Shown here in pieces: positions 49,659-61,158 of a stretch of 64,000 bases of DNA; within the stretch, counting starts at the first letter, position 1; each line of letters begins with the position of its first letter. The position numbers and the translations under genes were made by a program. The stretch is from Gautieria morchelliformis. Taxonomy: Eukaryota; Basidiomycota; Agaricomycetes; Gomphales; Gomphaceae. The notes beneath the pieces are model-generated. The model was not told the DNA's origin. It saw only the letters and a program-made list of their open reading frames with translations, and did no database searches. Location: assembly GCA_015179125.1 (NCBI GenBank), contig WHVA01000015.1:1-64000 (forward strand), written 5' to 3'.

Positions 49659-52495
49659 ATCTAGAGCTAAGTGACTATTGACTCACTTCCTTGAATCCCG
49701 CAAGATAATCCAGCAGTAAGGAATGTGCATGGTCGATGTCATCATTCGTCAACGCCTTGGATGTGAATATCTTGATTGATGTTGCTAATCTGAGGAACAA
49801 GATATCTTCCCCCTGGTGCATTCTCTGCTGCGGCTTTTTGGGTGGCGTCGGTGCTTCTTCCACAGGGCGCTTGCCTTTCTTTTTCTTTTGTGTTTTGGCG
49901 TGCGATGGGTGTAATGGATCAGTTGCGATTGCCTTTAACTCTGCCTGTTGTGCTCGATACTTATCACCATGCTTCTTTTCCCATTCCGCCAGATTTTTGT
50001 GCCAGCTGTTAGTTTTCTTAGAGAGTTCATGTAGCGGTGGTTTCAAAAACTTCTCCCAGATTAACGGAATCTTTGTTACCATTGAGATGAGCGACTGTGA
50101 ATGGTATGATCATGTGAACCTTACTGTTAATACCCCAAAGATAGTGGCAAGTGCCTTGTAATTATCTGCTGATAGACTGCCGCCTGCTGGCTCACCGACC
50201 TGGGGATTTAGGCGTCCTATGAATGGTGGAAACTCGAACTACCAAGCATAGATATCATGAACGGCACCGTTTCAATTGACAAATGGGACTCACTTCAGCC
50301 AAATATTTGTGAATTTCCTCAAGTTCGCGAGGTGTTTTATCGGTTGAGGCCCGCAGCGCCGAGTTCCCTTTGATCCATATTCCATACCATTGTGTTTTGA
50401 CGAGTCCTGAGTTTTGAATCAATATATATATATGTGAATGAAGAGATACATACCCATGAGCAAATTGTGCATGGGGTCAATGAGTGTCATTCGAACTGGA
50501 TCGAAATATGGCAGGCGTGCGCACTCGAACCATCGCACACCCTTGTCCTTGAAGAAGGCTTCTCGTTCTTCTCCTTTGAGTTCTCTCCACTCTGCAGCCC
50601 TTTGCCAATGTTGCTCCCCATCCCGCAAAGGACATTCTAAATAAAATAAGTATTATTTGGCTCTAGGTTGTCGCACCACATACCTCCTCCTAAGGCTTCA
50701 TCGGAGAAAAGATGTGCTTGATTCACATGGCATTTTGTGCAGGGTGCCTCCGCGTGATTGTTGTCGGCAAACCCAGCAAGTTTGACCATTGCCGGGTGGT
50801 CAGCTACAATTCCAACGAGAACTACACGCACCAGACGACCTAGATATCATTCCGTTAAGAAACCAAATATAACTAATGTGTAATTACATACCGTCAGGGC
50901 ACGAAGGAGTCTGGACAGTGATTCCCTCGTAGAAAAGTCATATGAGGTCATCGACTACCATCGACATCGGGTGCTGAAGCTGTTCCCCCGATGGCTCGTT
51001 TGGTCCTGGAGTCATGAACGATACCAAGAGCGTGTCGGCCTGGTATCTAATGGATATAATCAGTACAAAGGCTGAAATGATAACATAAATAGGAACATAA
51101 CTTAAACCTGGACCTAGGTTTGCAACACACCAGGACGCTACGCCAGAGGAATGCTGGGCTCCTGTTTCTGCCCGCGTAATACCGAACCTAGACAGTTAAA
51201 TCAACCAAATGAAAAAAAAGAGATCATTAAATATACCAGTCGAGCCCCAGCGTCACACCTAGCCGTAGTTCACCATCGTCATCATGGCTGAAAAACGGCT
51301 TACCGTCTGGACCGAGGATCATATTCCATATCGCGCCGTCCATGATGTCACGATACACACCATGTTCTCGAGGTAATGTCTTCCAAACTTCACACTCCTT
51401 TTCCATACCCTCATGTGCAACGAAGTCAGCAATAAGTGACGATAAAGGACGAAATGGCGCTGATATGACAGGAACGGGTTTCTTTGGCTTTGGCTTTGGC
51501 TTGTTCTTCCGAATTTGGCTTGAACGGTCAAGCAGTGCTTGTGAGGCGGGGCTTGGACTAACTCGGGGGTAAAGGCCCTGCTCGCAAATCGAGCATTGTG
51601 CATTGCATGCTTCATCCGGATGTGCAACTGCTGGTGTAAAGGTATGGCATGTAGGATAGACTGCCATCGTAATGAATCGCTCCTGTATGCTCAGTCGAGC
51701 GAGGGTGGTATTCAGAGTAGTTGGCATGTTATCATCAGAAGGGATGAGGAATAGTGCAATGAAAATTTTGCACATGCAGAAGAGAATCAGTGAGCATGCT
51801 CGGAATGAGACATGGTGGTGTGTGTGTAGCAGCAGCACAAACAATAAAATGAGCCGTATGTACCATTTCTGATGGGCCCGGTCATATGTTTCCGCTGCTG
51901 GAACACGAGGTGGCGGCAGTGGAAACCGATGAACAATGTCGGGCATATCTATTATTGGGGCCGAACCGGCATGTGGCATGGTTCTCGGACCAACATCATC
52001 ATCTTGGCCGAGCTCATCCTGTTCTATGTCATCGAGGTCAAAGTCGTCTGTGTCACCATCATGCAAGGTAAAAGTCCAGTGTTCATGAGGTAATGGTTGT
52101 GGTACCAGTGGCTCAGGGACAACGTCAGTCGTTGGGTTCTCAACCAGATCTATATATGGATCTGGATCTGAATCTTGATCGACGTCAGCTAAGGAGAACT
52201 CATCCATAGGGTAATCATAGTGGTTTGATTCACGCAGCTCCGGGCTGACATCCAGTTGTGGAAATTGAAATGTGTTAGGTACTGGAATATCCATGTCAAG
52301 GAAGGGGTCCGGAATGGCCTGACGCGAGGAGGATGCCATGCTGAAGCCTTGAGCTCGACCTGATATCGCAGACTGCATCAAGAAAAACCCGAAATGCTGG
52401 TAGCGGCGCCTACCAGCACGTCCCGTGACGTAGTTTACTGTAGCCACGTAGTTTCGGGCATGGCTACAGAAGTTCATGTAGTTCTCTGTGCTCAA
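49659..52495 (-). pseudogene. tnp2/CACTA-like transposase gene, 5' part
   Basis: A minus-strand, intron-rich gene. The N-terminal exon (from an ATG near 52339, MASSSRQAIPDPFLDMDI) is acidic, then has a Cys cluster (CNAQCSICEQGLYPR) and HGVYRDIMDGAIWNMILGPD with ELRLGVTLGLDWY. Later exons read FGITRAETGAQHSSGVASWC, YQADTLLVSFMTPGPNEPSG, MSMVVDDL, HPAMVKLAGFADNNHAEAPC with TKCH, and KDKGVRWFECARLPYFDPVR then TLIDPMHNLLMG. That series is typical of tnp2-family (EnSpm/CACTA-like) transposases in mushrooms. The last piece before the break (49675-50082) holds IPLIWEKFLKPPLHEL and a basic KTQKKKKGKRP. The gypsy element then splits the gene. Terminal CACTA repeats were not found. Confidence 0.85.
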
Positions 52496-52974
52496 CCATC
52501 CCTACGTATCATATGTTACATTCATAACTGACCACTTTCTACCATAGCCATCTGCTCGCTACCGTCACCTACTAGAGTGCAACCACCTATCTACACATCC
52601 ATCCACGGTGCAGCTACACACTGGCAGGGATGCAAGAACCATGCCCATCCACATCCCGCCAGTGGCCACTCTTTCGAGGCTGGAGACATGTCCCAGGGAG
52701 GTTTGGGAATATGGATTATCGTCAATTTTCAATAAACGGGCTGGCAGCATGGATATTTTGGTTTACGGACAAGGGTAAAATCAACCATTTTCTGTATTCA
52801 TGGAGTCTGACAAACCTATACTACCACATCGCGACCTCGCCTCTCCCATCCCCAAGCGACATGTCACGGGCATCGAATATGCCCTAGAAGTTCTTGAGCA
52901 GGCTCGGAGCACGGCGGCGATTTGAATGGGTTCTTCTGCCCCGATGGTGTCTTCGATGTGTTCACAAGGTCCTC
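52496..52974. other. No gene seen
   Basis: 5' flank of the transposase; no inverted repeat matching the far end was noticed. Confidence 0.35.
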
Positions 52975-53145
52975 GTGCGCGTCGGGGATCCTGTACAGGC
53001 CTTGACAAATATTGAAATTCTTGTTGGCAATGTGAATGGAGTCGATGTTCTTGACTGTGACTTCGATGCCGTTCACGCCCACCAGGTGCTTCAGTACGTC
53101 GGTGATCTGCGTGAGATGCGCCACGCCACCAAACAGGTGGATTTG
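52955..53145 (+). pseudogene. SAM-dependent methyltransferase scrap
   Basis: TNIEILVGNVNGVDVLDCDF then DAVHAHQVLQYVGD and LREMRHATK is the stretch around motifs II-III of UbiE-like class I methyltransferases. Just upstream, HKVLVRVGDPVQAL looks like a displaced second copy of HQVLQYVGDPVQAL. The glycine-rich SAM loop is missing. It is a rearranged fragment only. Confidence 0.45.
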
Positions 53146-53757
53146 TCAATGCCCGCGATGCCGACGTTGCAGCCATGACCTGGTGTCTCTAAAGGAAAGG
53201 ATTATCTGAATGATTGGCTTTACACCAACGTGTTACACGGTCCAAGGAGGTGAAGCCAATGCTGATGCCGGTTGCATGCTGTACACGCTCAAGCTGACCG
53301 TGCCCATGTACTGGCTTTAGGTTCAGAGGATAATCAGCAATGCACCCACTGGTACGTCGAAGTTTCGAGTCCTTCAATCTCCGATGTTCAAAGGGAGACA
53401 CCGAAGGCACGTGACCCATCGAACAAATGCAAACAAACAACCAATACTCTTCGCACCACCAGCACCGGTACCCCTCGTTGATCTTTGAGTTGCGATGCAT
53501 GCCACTTCGCCTTATCTTTCTGGTGCGTTCCTCTTGCTACAACATAATTCTGGCTCTTCTTTTTTTTTTTTTGTTGTTTGCGTTCTTTAATACTGGGTCA
53601 TTTATTGCATCTCTTTGTTTGAGCTTGTCAGAACTTGACAAGTTTCAAACTTAGAATAGTGTTTACATTACAAATGCTCTGTGGATGCGTGGTTGTCAGT
53701 CTCATGGCACGTCAAACGCTCTACTAGATTGCAAATTGTCCTGGACAGTGACCTCGG
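53146..53757. other. No gene seen; T-rich tract
   Basis: A TTTTTTTTTTTT run lies at about 53560-53573. No coding or repeat structure recognised. Confidence 0.35.
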
Positions 53758-54030
53758 TCATTGGCCGATGTAGATATGGTAAGGAGGTGTTGAGTCCCGG
53801 AGATTTTGCTTATGCTGGGGTATGTACTGGAGATAGCTATACTGACGATATGTGGACTGGCTCAAGTCCTGTCGCACATACAGCGAAGGATGGGCAAGCA
53901 CTGGCACAGTCCCAGTAGTGTCTGCATGATCATGGGCCGGCGGTGCGTTCTTGTACCCTATGTCGATCTCCTCCATTGTCTCACTTCCTGTACCCTGCAG
54001 GGTCCATGCTGGATTCCGTAACCCATCCAT
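53758..54030 (+). pseudogene. Degenerate upstream duplicate of the 54.1-kb exon pair
   Basis: Aligns with 54075-54350: GCTTATGCTGG..., GCAAGCACTGGCACAG, TGTCTGCATGATCATGG, an intron-like GTGCGTTC to CCTGCAG, then CATGCTGGATTCC. It carries a stop (TAG near 53916) where the other copy reads through. Confidence 0.6.
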
Positions 54031-54074
54031 GAAGCCTTGGATGCCATCGTTGCAATTTTTGCTCGTGTCGCTCA

Positions 54075-54445
54075 GATCGCGACCAGGTTGAGTATGCCTT
54101 ATCCCAGTGGACGTCTGGCATCCACGTCAAGGGTAGCAACTTTACCGAGGTCGGATATGCCGAGGTTTACCGACGACACCTCAGCGGCCTTGAGGCGTGG
54201 CGCACGTACAGCGATAGGTCTGGCCAGGCCCTGGCGCGTCGCCAGCAGCGCCTGCATGATCATGGACGGTGCGTGTTTTTCCACCTGTTTATATCTGAAC
54301 CATTGTCTTACTTCCTGTATCTTGTTACAGTGCGCATGCTGGATTCCCGAACATCGTCACAAACCCTCGAAAGCCGGCCTTCAATGCCGCCAAATTCGCT
54401 CGCGCCGCCCAGGCACTCAATGACGACGAGCACTCGGATAGTTAG
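54075..54445 (+). CDS. C-terminal exons of a hypothetical protein
   Basis: Two exons joined across a 62-bp GT-AG intron (54269-54330): EYALSQWTSGIHVKGSNFTE, VYRRHLSGLEAWRTYSD and SGQALARRQQRLHDHGR, then AHAGFPNIVTNPRKPAFNAA and KFARAAQALNDDEHSDS with stop TAG at 54443-54445. The upstream part of the gene is not found, so it is partial. I do not recognise the family. A decayed copy lies directly upstream, indicating local tandem duplication. Confidence 0.4.
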
Positions 54446-55129
54446 AGGGCACTAGCTGCATCCTCGTTCCCGTGCAGAGCGCGTATTGATATATGTAATT
54501 CTTCAATTTGTCCAATCCCAATGACTGTATTATCCCCTATCTGCATGCCTACACCGGAATACAATGGCTGCGCCGCCGTTCTATGGAACTATACACGCTG
54601 TATGGGCATAACTACACACAATATGCAGCCATGGGGAAATGCTACTGCCCCTACGTCGCCTCTCTAGTGCCCCGTAGCGGCTGGCCTCAGCGGACTACAA
54701 ATCCCTACGGAGCTTGGTGCCGTGCTACAGCGCACTACGTCGCGCTACGATGGCAGGCGGTCAGCTACGGAAGGCTACATGACAGGGGGGGTTGCTACAA
54801 CGCTAAAGGTGCTACGTGCGCTACGTAAAGCTAAGTAACACCCTCTTTTTTTCCTGATGTGTATCTGTGTTCCTCGGCCTCTCCGTGTGATACCAGTGCT
54901 CCGAGGTACTGCACGGCCTCTTCCCCTGGTGATGTAGCCCCGAGTGGAATTTGAAGAACCGAGATCCGAAGAGCCTCGATAGCCGCGTTTATGTGGGTTC
55001 CCGCGATTGCCAGAGGGGGGTGCCTGTTGTTGAGAGGCCATATTTGCAGGCTAGCACACTATCCAGTCAAGTAAGTTATTTATCTATGCCGTTCTATTGA
55101 CCCCAACGAGAATTACATTACCGATCAAG
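54446..55129. other. GCTACG-rich stretch and an Arg/Gly-rich frame
   Basis: Many GCTAC/CTACG words between about 54560 and 54830. On the minus strand 55041-54775 reads MASQQQAPPSGNRGN and an RGG-like run (RGYITRGRGRAVPR), without further support for a gene. Confidence 0.4.
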
Positions 55130-55965
55130 GGAGATCAAAGATGAGGCACACAGTTATCTAGTGTCCTCTGGTGAATGTAGAGATCCACATAAGTGATCAA
55201 CTGGATAGCGGCTGCTGTGTGGTTGTCCTGGTTGGAGGGTAAGATGCGAAGCTGCTTCGTCTCACTAGCTTGACTCTACATCTCATACGATAAGCTTAAG
55301 TCAGAAACGCATATATAATTGCCCAACTAGTGAGAGATTAATCAAGACTAGTAGCTTCTCTGAGTCAAAGCCACTGCTCATGGCTATCCCAGGCCGTAAC
55401 AGATCGGGAATCCCGATACCCTCGCGAGGTTGACTATTCAGATGCGAGGTTAGACCCGCATGGGCACACTTACGGGTCTGCCTGGGAATCCAGATTCCGG
55501 GGCTGTTCGTACAGTTGAAAAGGGCGGTATATATTATCTACTCAGAGTATTCTAAGGTCGCAATATACAGTCTATCTGTTGTTGCCCGAATATGTGTACT
55601 GCCCAGGGACATTTGGCACGTTCCATTTTCAAATATTACCGCTCTAAACGCAGTGAGTTCTCTAAGTCAAAACCACCTGCCCGTGGCTATCCCAGGCCGT
55701 AACAGATCGGGAATCTCGATACCCTAGCAAGGTTGGCTATTCAGATGCGAGGTTAGTCCTACATTGGCATACTTATGGGTCTGCCCGGGAATCCAGATTC
55801 CGGGGCTGTTCATACAGTTGAAAAGGGCGGTACATATCATCTACTCAGAGTACTCTAACGTCGCAATAGACAGTCTATATGTCGTTGCCTGAATAGGTGT
55901 GCTGCCCAGGGACATTGGGCAATGTTCCATTTTCAAATATTACCGCTCTAAACGCAGTGACTCCT
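55130..55965. repeat. ~305-bp tandem duplication, family also at 40 kb
   Basis: Units at about 55350-55653 and 55654-55962 share GGCTATCCCAGGCCGTAACA, GCGAGGTT, GGGAATCCAGATTCCGGGGC and TTCAAATATTACCGCTCTAAACGC at about 90% identity. The lead-in at 55270-55350 aligns with 40530-40602. No coding frame spans the units. Confidence 0.85.
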
Positions 55966-56003
55966 AGGTGCGGTTATAACTTGCAGACGTCTATGGGGAT
56001 AAT

Positions 56004-56447
56004 GGATGACTTTCCGTAGACCTAAAATCCTAAATTCCTTTTCCTAAATGCCTCGGAACAACGAGCCGGGAGCTAGCCGGTGACAGGGAAGCACATTAAA
56101 GCTCCGCCCGATCCTTGTCCCATCGCCCAGACCTCTGAATCTATGCAGGGGGTCCGACCCCCTTTCTAGCCATAATCAAAGTCCATAACTGACAGGTCTG
56201 ACAGCTGGCATCACATTTGGCCCAATTTGGACATCAACACACTCTACAACGGCTGGCTGACCCAGGAGCCTGGCTAGATGTCGGGCCAGCGAGATGCCGA
56301 GCATACGCCGATGACAGCTTGGACCTTATGACTCTCGTTTGAAAATTGGTCTTACGGTTTGAACCTTGGTCTAAACCTACAACTTTTCTCACGCGAAGCT
56401 GCTTTAGAACTGCGAGTTTAGGATTTTAGGGCTACGGAAAGTCACCC
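56004..56447. mobile_element. MITE with ~31-bp terminal inverted repeats
   Basis: Left end GGATGACTTTCCGTAGACCT then AAAATCCTAAA (56004-56034); right end TTTAGGATTTTAGGGCTACG then GAAAGTCACCC (56417-56447), its inverse with two differences. The flanks share AAT (left GATAAT, right AATATT), a possible 3-bp target duplication. The ~440-bp body encodes nothing. Superfamily not determined. Confidence 0.7.
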
Positions 56448-57406
56448 AATATTACCGTAGCTCCACCTAATATCCGGCATAAAGGACATATACTTTACGT
56501 ACCTATCGCATTGAGAATCACTGGCATATGTTCTGACGCTGTCCCAAATATTTCGAACCACACATGACCATCCACTCCCTTCCCTCGTTGAGCAGTGAAC
56601 ACAGACCAGCAAAAGTATGGGCAGATACTGTCTTTTAAACGGAAACGTGACAATGGATGTATACCCTTGAAACTTGTCAACAGAGACCAGCACGATTCGA
56701 CTCGTCCGAGAAGGCTGGAACTACAGAAGTGAGAAGACGGATGGGTAAAGGTGACGTGAAGTTGAGTCGCCGCCCTAGACGGAAGAAATTATCGGAATCT
56801 ATCTTAATCCTGCGATCAGGGATGTCATAGCTCATGGGCTTCAAAGTTCTTTCGTCTGGCAAAGTGAGTTCCAAACCGGGATTCTGTGCTGTACTATCCC
56901 TTTAACAACGCCTGTAAGAACACGCGTATGAGAATTGTCCCCGTCGTCCCACCTTAAACTCAATGAGAATAGAGTGGGAGAGGGCCCTCACCCAACGCAT
57001 CGGGTTAGTTCCCCCCGTCAATCTGACTTCTATCAGCCCCGCGTCCGCTTCGTGTCTATCCCGCGTACTTTGTCTAGCCAAGGCCACTTCGAAGAGTTTC
57101 TACCCCGGCTTCTGAAATCTGCGGCAAAGAATGCAGCGAAGCCCCTCAAGCCTTGTACGAACCGGCAATCCAAGATCTGTTCCACCACATAATGCTCTTC
57201 CCCATCTACAGTAATGTATCTGATATAGTAGAGGTTAGGCAGATGAGCCTTTCAATCTGGAATTGGATCCTCCAGGGCTGGGAGCAACTTCACCATGTTG
57301 AAGGTGGGTGGAGTTCAGCGTAGGCTCAAGAAACAATAGGCAAGCAGAACAAGGGGAGCAGGAAGCTGTGTGACAGCAGAACATTGTAAGGGAAACCATG
57401 GCTGGT
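56448..57406. other. No gene seen
   Basis: Only short frames without motifs. Confidence 0.35.
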
Positions 57407-57680
57407 TGTGGAGATCACACTACCACACAACTGACAAGGGGAAATCCAAAGAGAAAAGTCTAAGGACCCCAAATGTCAGCGAGCCTGTATTATACTACGC
57501 TACACAGCCAGGGACAACACTTGGCACCTGCCATCAACCCTGCATCCTCCTGACCTTCCTGACCCTTGATCGACCCTTGATGCCACCTATTACGCGAGTC
57601 GCTTGATTTCCGACACTGTTCCGAGAGTGGAAGTTGGAAATTGGAGTGGAACTGGCAAGGCGAACAGAACTGGTGGAAGT
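57407..57680. repeat. Direct repeat, copy A
   Basis: TGTGGAGATCACACTACCACACA, GGGGAAATCCAAAGAGAAAAG, AACAGAACTGGTGGAA. The same series appears at 60823-61158 in the same orientation. Copy B has an extra ~60 bp after GGGGAAATCCAAAG. Confidence 0.85.
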
Positions 57681-58379
57681 TCTCCCAGAAGCGGAATCAT
57701 TTCCGAATGCGGAAGCGGAGATGGAATCGGAACTGGAAGCGGAGTCGGACATGGAGTCGGAACTGGGTGTGGTGTCGGAACTGGAAATGGAAAACAGGGT
57801 GTCCCCTGACAAGCATTTGGGGCTCCTGATGTTTTGGTAAATATTCACCAATAGGAATAACTCCTACTAGCCTGCATGTAATGGTCCTTCTGCTGTGGAT
57901 GGTCTATAATGCAGTCATTCGAGGTGATGAGACTGAACAACTGGTGACTAGATAACTGTACTTAGCATAACCTGACTTCTTGATATGAAACACGTGGGTC
58001 ATAATGTGTGACAGTGACATGTGACAGTGCCAGTGTCCTGTGGCAAAGCCTCGACTTGGTGCCCTAAGAGGTGGGACTTGACTTAGAATTGAGAGGGAAC
58101 TGACTTGAGCGGTAGACTAAAACTTGACTTGACTTGATTATTGTACAGACAGACTAAGCCTTTATATACACAACCCCAACCTACAATGATGTCATAATGA
58201 TGTAAGACAGTGTGATGGAGTAGGTAGAGGCTGACTGAGCAGTCTGAGTAAGCGTGAGAGCACAAAGTACAAAAGGGGAAACAATGGAGAAATGACAATA
58301 GTGAAAGTAAGCGAGTATATGTTGAATAGGGGTAATGATTCAGTAAAGTATGAAGAATGAGTAATAAAACATCCAAAGA
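57681..58379. other. GGAA-rich microsatellite and AT-rich flank
   Basis: From about 57690 to 57795 GGAA/CGGA words repeat (for example GCGGAGATGGAATCGGAACT). The rest is without coding potential; a TTATATACACAACC TATA-like block lies at about 58160. Confidence 0.5.
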
Positions 58380-59115
58380 TAGAAATATCATCGAACATAT
58401 CTCAACTACATCAGATGTTGTCGACTTTGTCTTTCCTTCCCATATATTGGCTAATGCAGCTCAATGCCTCACACGTTCCATCCTTGCCCCCACAAATGCT
58501 CAATGTGACATGTATAACTCCATATGCCTTCACCGCTTAAACACTCCCGAACACACATATACCGCAGCCGACTCTATTAAAGAAACTGAAGAAGCCAATG
58601 TCCTATCACCACAACCAATGCTTGACTATGTCGCCCGCCAAACTCCTCCTGGTTTGCCATGCCACTCCCTCTCCATCCGCCTAGGTGGTTTATATTGCAT
58701 GATGCGCAATTTTTCCATCGCACGTGGCTTGGTCAATAACTGTAGAGTGGTTGTCACTCACTTAGGACAAAAACTCATGACTGTCAATGCCCTCCATGTC
58801 CATGCAGGTCTAAACTACATTGACAATGAAAACATCCTCCTTCCCCGCATCACATTCACCTCTTTGTTGCCCTCTACAGGCCACACTCTTCTCCGCAAGC
58901 AATTCCCTCTGTCACCTGCATATGTGACTACCTTCAATAGCTGTCAAGGTCTTACCCTTGATCGTGTGGCCATAGATCTTTCCACTCCTGTTTTCTCCCA
59001 TGGTCAACTGTACACCGCTTTGTCACGTGTGCATCATAGAGATGATGTCCGAGTTCGCTTTCCATCAGGCAAGGACTCTACGGAAAACATTGTCTATGAT
59101 GAAATAATTCTATGA
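58380..59115 (+). pseudogene. Helitron PIF1-type helicase, C-terminal fragment
   Basis: An open frame of about 245 codons, 5' truncated: NIIEHISTTSDVVDFVFPSH, LAPTNAQCDMYNSICLHRLN, then GLTLDRVAIDLSTPVFSHGQ with LYTALSRVHHRDDVRV, the last helicase motifs of PIF1-like Helitron proteins. It ends normally (DEIIL, stop TGA). The Walker A part is absent. It is nearly collinear with the minus-strand copy at 61.3-64.0 kb, at about 90% identity. Confidence 0.9.
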
Positions 59116-59133
59116 TTTCCATGTCCATTACAC

Positions 59134-59160
59134 CCTGGCCGGAGCGAAGCGCAGGCCAGG
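59134..59160. repeat. 3' hairpin of the Helitron fragment
   Basis: CCTGGCC-GGAGCGAAGCGCA-GGCCAGG, 18 bp after the helicase stop. The same hairpin is at 61239-61265 in the other copy in inverted orientation. Conserved downstream hairpins are a Helitron hallmark, but a CTRR end was not identified. Confidence 0.65.
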
Positions 59161-59261
59161 CTTGTACACTATATCATTATAACTATTCATATTAATACTC
59201 CTTCTCATATATATTACAAATATCTATCCAACTACTATTACTTCATATTGTAGTCTAATAC

Positions 59262-59721
59262 TGTTAGGATCCATTTCCGAGTCTGGCCCCAAAGCCACCT
59301 TGGCTTTGGTACTCGCTCAGGAACCTCGGGTGCACTTGGCTTTCCTTGGGTTCTCGGCATACCTTTCTATCACCCCTGATTCCCCTTCTTAGTTAGTTCT
59401 CCATATGTTCAACCCTTTGTTCCTCTTGTCCGCTAGTTCCGATTATTGATCCCCCTGACCCTGCATACTACTTTACTATATAAGCCCCCCAATTGTGTAT
59501 TGTCGTTTCCTCAGTTCAGATATCAACTTAGCTCTTCATACACTAAACTGTCCTGCCTGATGCTGTTCCCGATTCTTGGCTTATAGCCGAGCCTGTTCAA
59601 GAAATTAGGGCGGAACACTGAGTGGGTGCAACCCATGAGGTTGAAGCCAAGCCCTCTGTTCCGAAGACCTGGTTTGGCTCTGGTTTAGAGCCGAACTACA
59701 GTATGACACATAGTCTTAACA
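59262..59721 (+). mobile_element. Solo LTR, 460 bp, target duplication AATAC
   Basis: TGTTAGGATCC ... CTTAACA with perfect 5-bp inverted ends (TGTTA/TAACA), flanked by AATAC on both sides (59257-59261, 59722-59726). It contains CTATATAAG at about 59474 and CGTTTCCTCAG about 20 bp after it, the same motif as at the transcript start of the 44.7-kb gypsy LTR. It sits inside a duplicated ~85-bp segment (about 59175-59260 and 59727-59815) of the Helitron 3' flank. Confidence 0.92.
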
Positions 59722-59726
59722 AATAC

Positions 59727-60000
59727 TCTCTCATTATAACTATTCATACTGATACTCCTACTCATATCTGTTAGAAGTATCTATCCAAGTATCTATTACT
59801 TTATATTGTAGTCTAACACTCTCATATGTATATATATCTCTGAGATGTTTAAATATATACAAAACCTTCTAATAACATGTATTATTCTCCTTGAAAATAC
59901 TGCTATATATTCCTATATGTTGTTATTGATACTCTTGTAATATATATTATATACTTATATATGCTGTATCATATGACCTTTTTGGTTAACCTCCTTTTTG
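59727..60000. repeat. Helitron 3' flank, AT-rich
   Basis: The block TGTTGTTATTGATACTCTTG to GACCTTTTTGGTTAACCTCC (59923-59996) matches the inverse of about 61160-61233, adjoining the other helicase copy. It therefore belongs to the same element. Confidence 0.75.
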
Positions 60001-60822
60001 GAAAAATAAATAACTCATCACATCACCCCCTTCTAGCTCAGGAGTCCAATGATGATGAGATTTGTAATGGTGGTTGATCTGTCAGTGGATGCCCCCTTGT
60101 CCAGTTCCAACACTACTCCGAGGTCTGCCTACTCCTCTTCCATTCCACTTCCACCAGCTGTGCTTCTGCAGTTCTGGTTTTGGAACAATGGCAGAAGTGA
60201 AGCAGCTTGCATGTCATGTGGCATCCAGGCTTGGCCATGTGTCAGGGAGGCCAGGGGAGGGCAGGGTCACTGGTGAGTACTGAGTGATGGCCCTGGCTGT
60301 GGTTGAGCGTAGTATAATATGGGCTGGGGCAGTGGGCATCCTTAGACCTTTCAATGATTTCCCCACTATCAGGTGTGAACTCATTCTGTTGTATATTCTG
60401 CCTATTTATGTATATACATTGTATTTCCCCCATCGGTTCCTGTGTCTGTATCGCTTGCTGTAGATGACCCAGTCTCCAAAATGTGAATTGTATCTTCAGT
60501 ATCTGGGACTATTGACAGGGCAGGGAAACAATTGGACAGGGTCAGCGAGGGCACATCCGTTTCGACCAGGAAAGGACATGAATGTGCTGCAAGCTGGGAG
60601 GCACTGAAGGTGAAAGAGGCCCAGAGGCAGTGTGCCGAGGCAGGGGGGACATCCTGTTCGCTCAAATAGCAGTGTGGGCAATGTGGGGACAAACATCAGC
60701 AAAGATGAATGCAAACAATCCAAAGATGAGTGGAGATTAATTGAAGGGAACAGAGTTTCCCTGACATGTGTAGAGCAAATGGTTTTAGGGAGCAGGCGTA
60801 AGGGCAAGCTTAGCTAGCTGTG
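60001..60822. other. No gene seen
   Basis: Several overlapping frames (for example 60402-60692 and 60496-60807, minus) without motifs. Confidence 0.35.
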
Positions 60823-61158
60823 GAGATCACACTACCACACAGCTGAAAAGGGGAAATCCAAAGTATATATAAATGTCCAGAATATACAAGAGAGGGGATT
60901 CTCACCTGACAAGGGGAAATCCAAAGAGAAAAGTCTAAGGACCCCCACTGTCAGTGGCCCATATTATACCATGCTAGTTCACAGCCAGTGCCAACACTTG
61001 CCACTTGCCATCAACCAGGAATTCCCCTGACCTCCCTGACCCTTGACCAACCCTTGATGTTGCGTACTATGTGAGTTGCCTGACTTCCAACACTGTTCTG
61101 AAATCGGAAGGCGGAGATTGCAGCAGAATTGGCGAAGCAAACAGAACTGGTGGAAAGA
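60823..61158. repeat. Direct repeat, copy B
   Basis: See 57407-57680. Its right edge (AACTGGTGGAAAGAGG) abuts the terminal block of the minus-strand Helitron copy, which may mark that element's insertion boundary. Confidence 0.85.
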
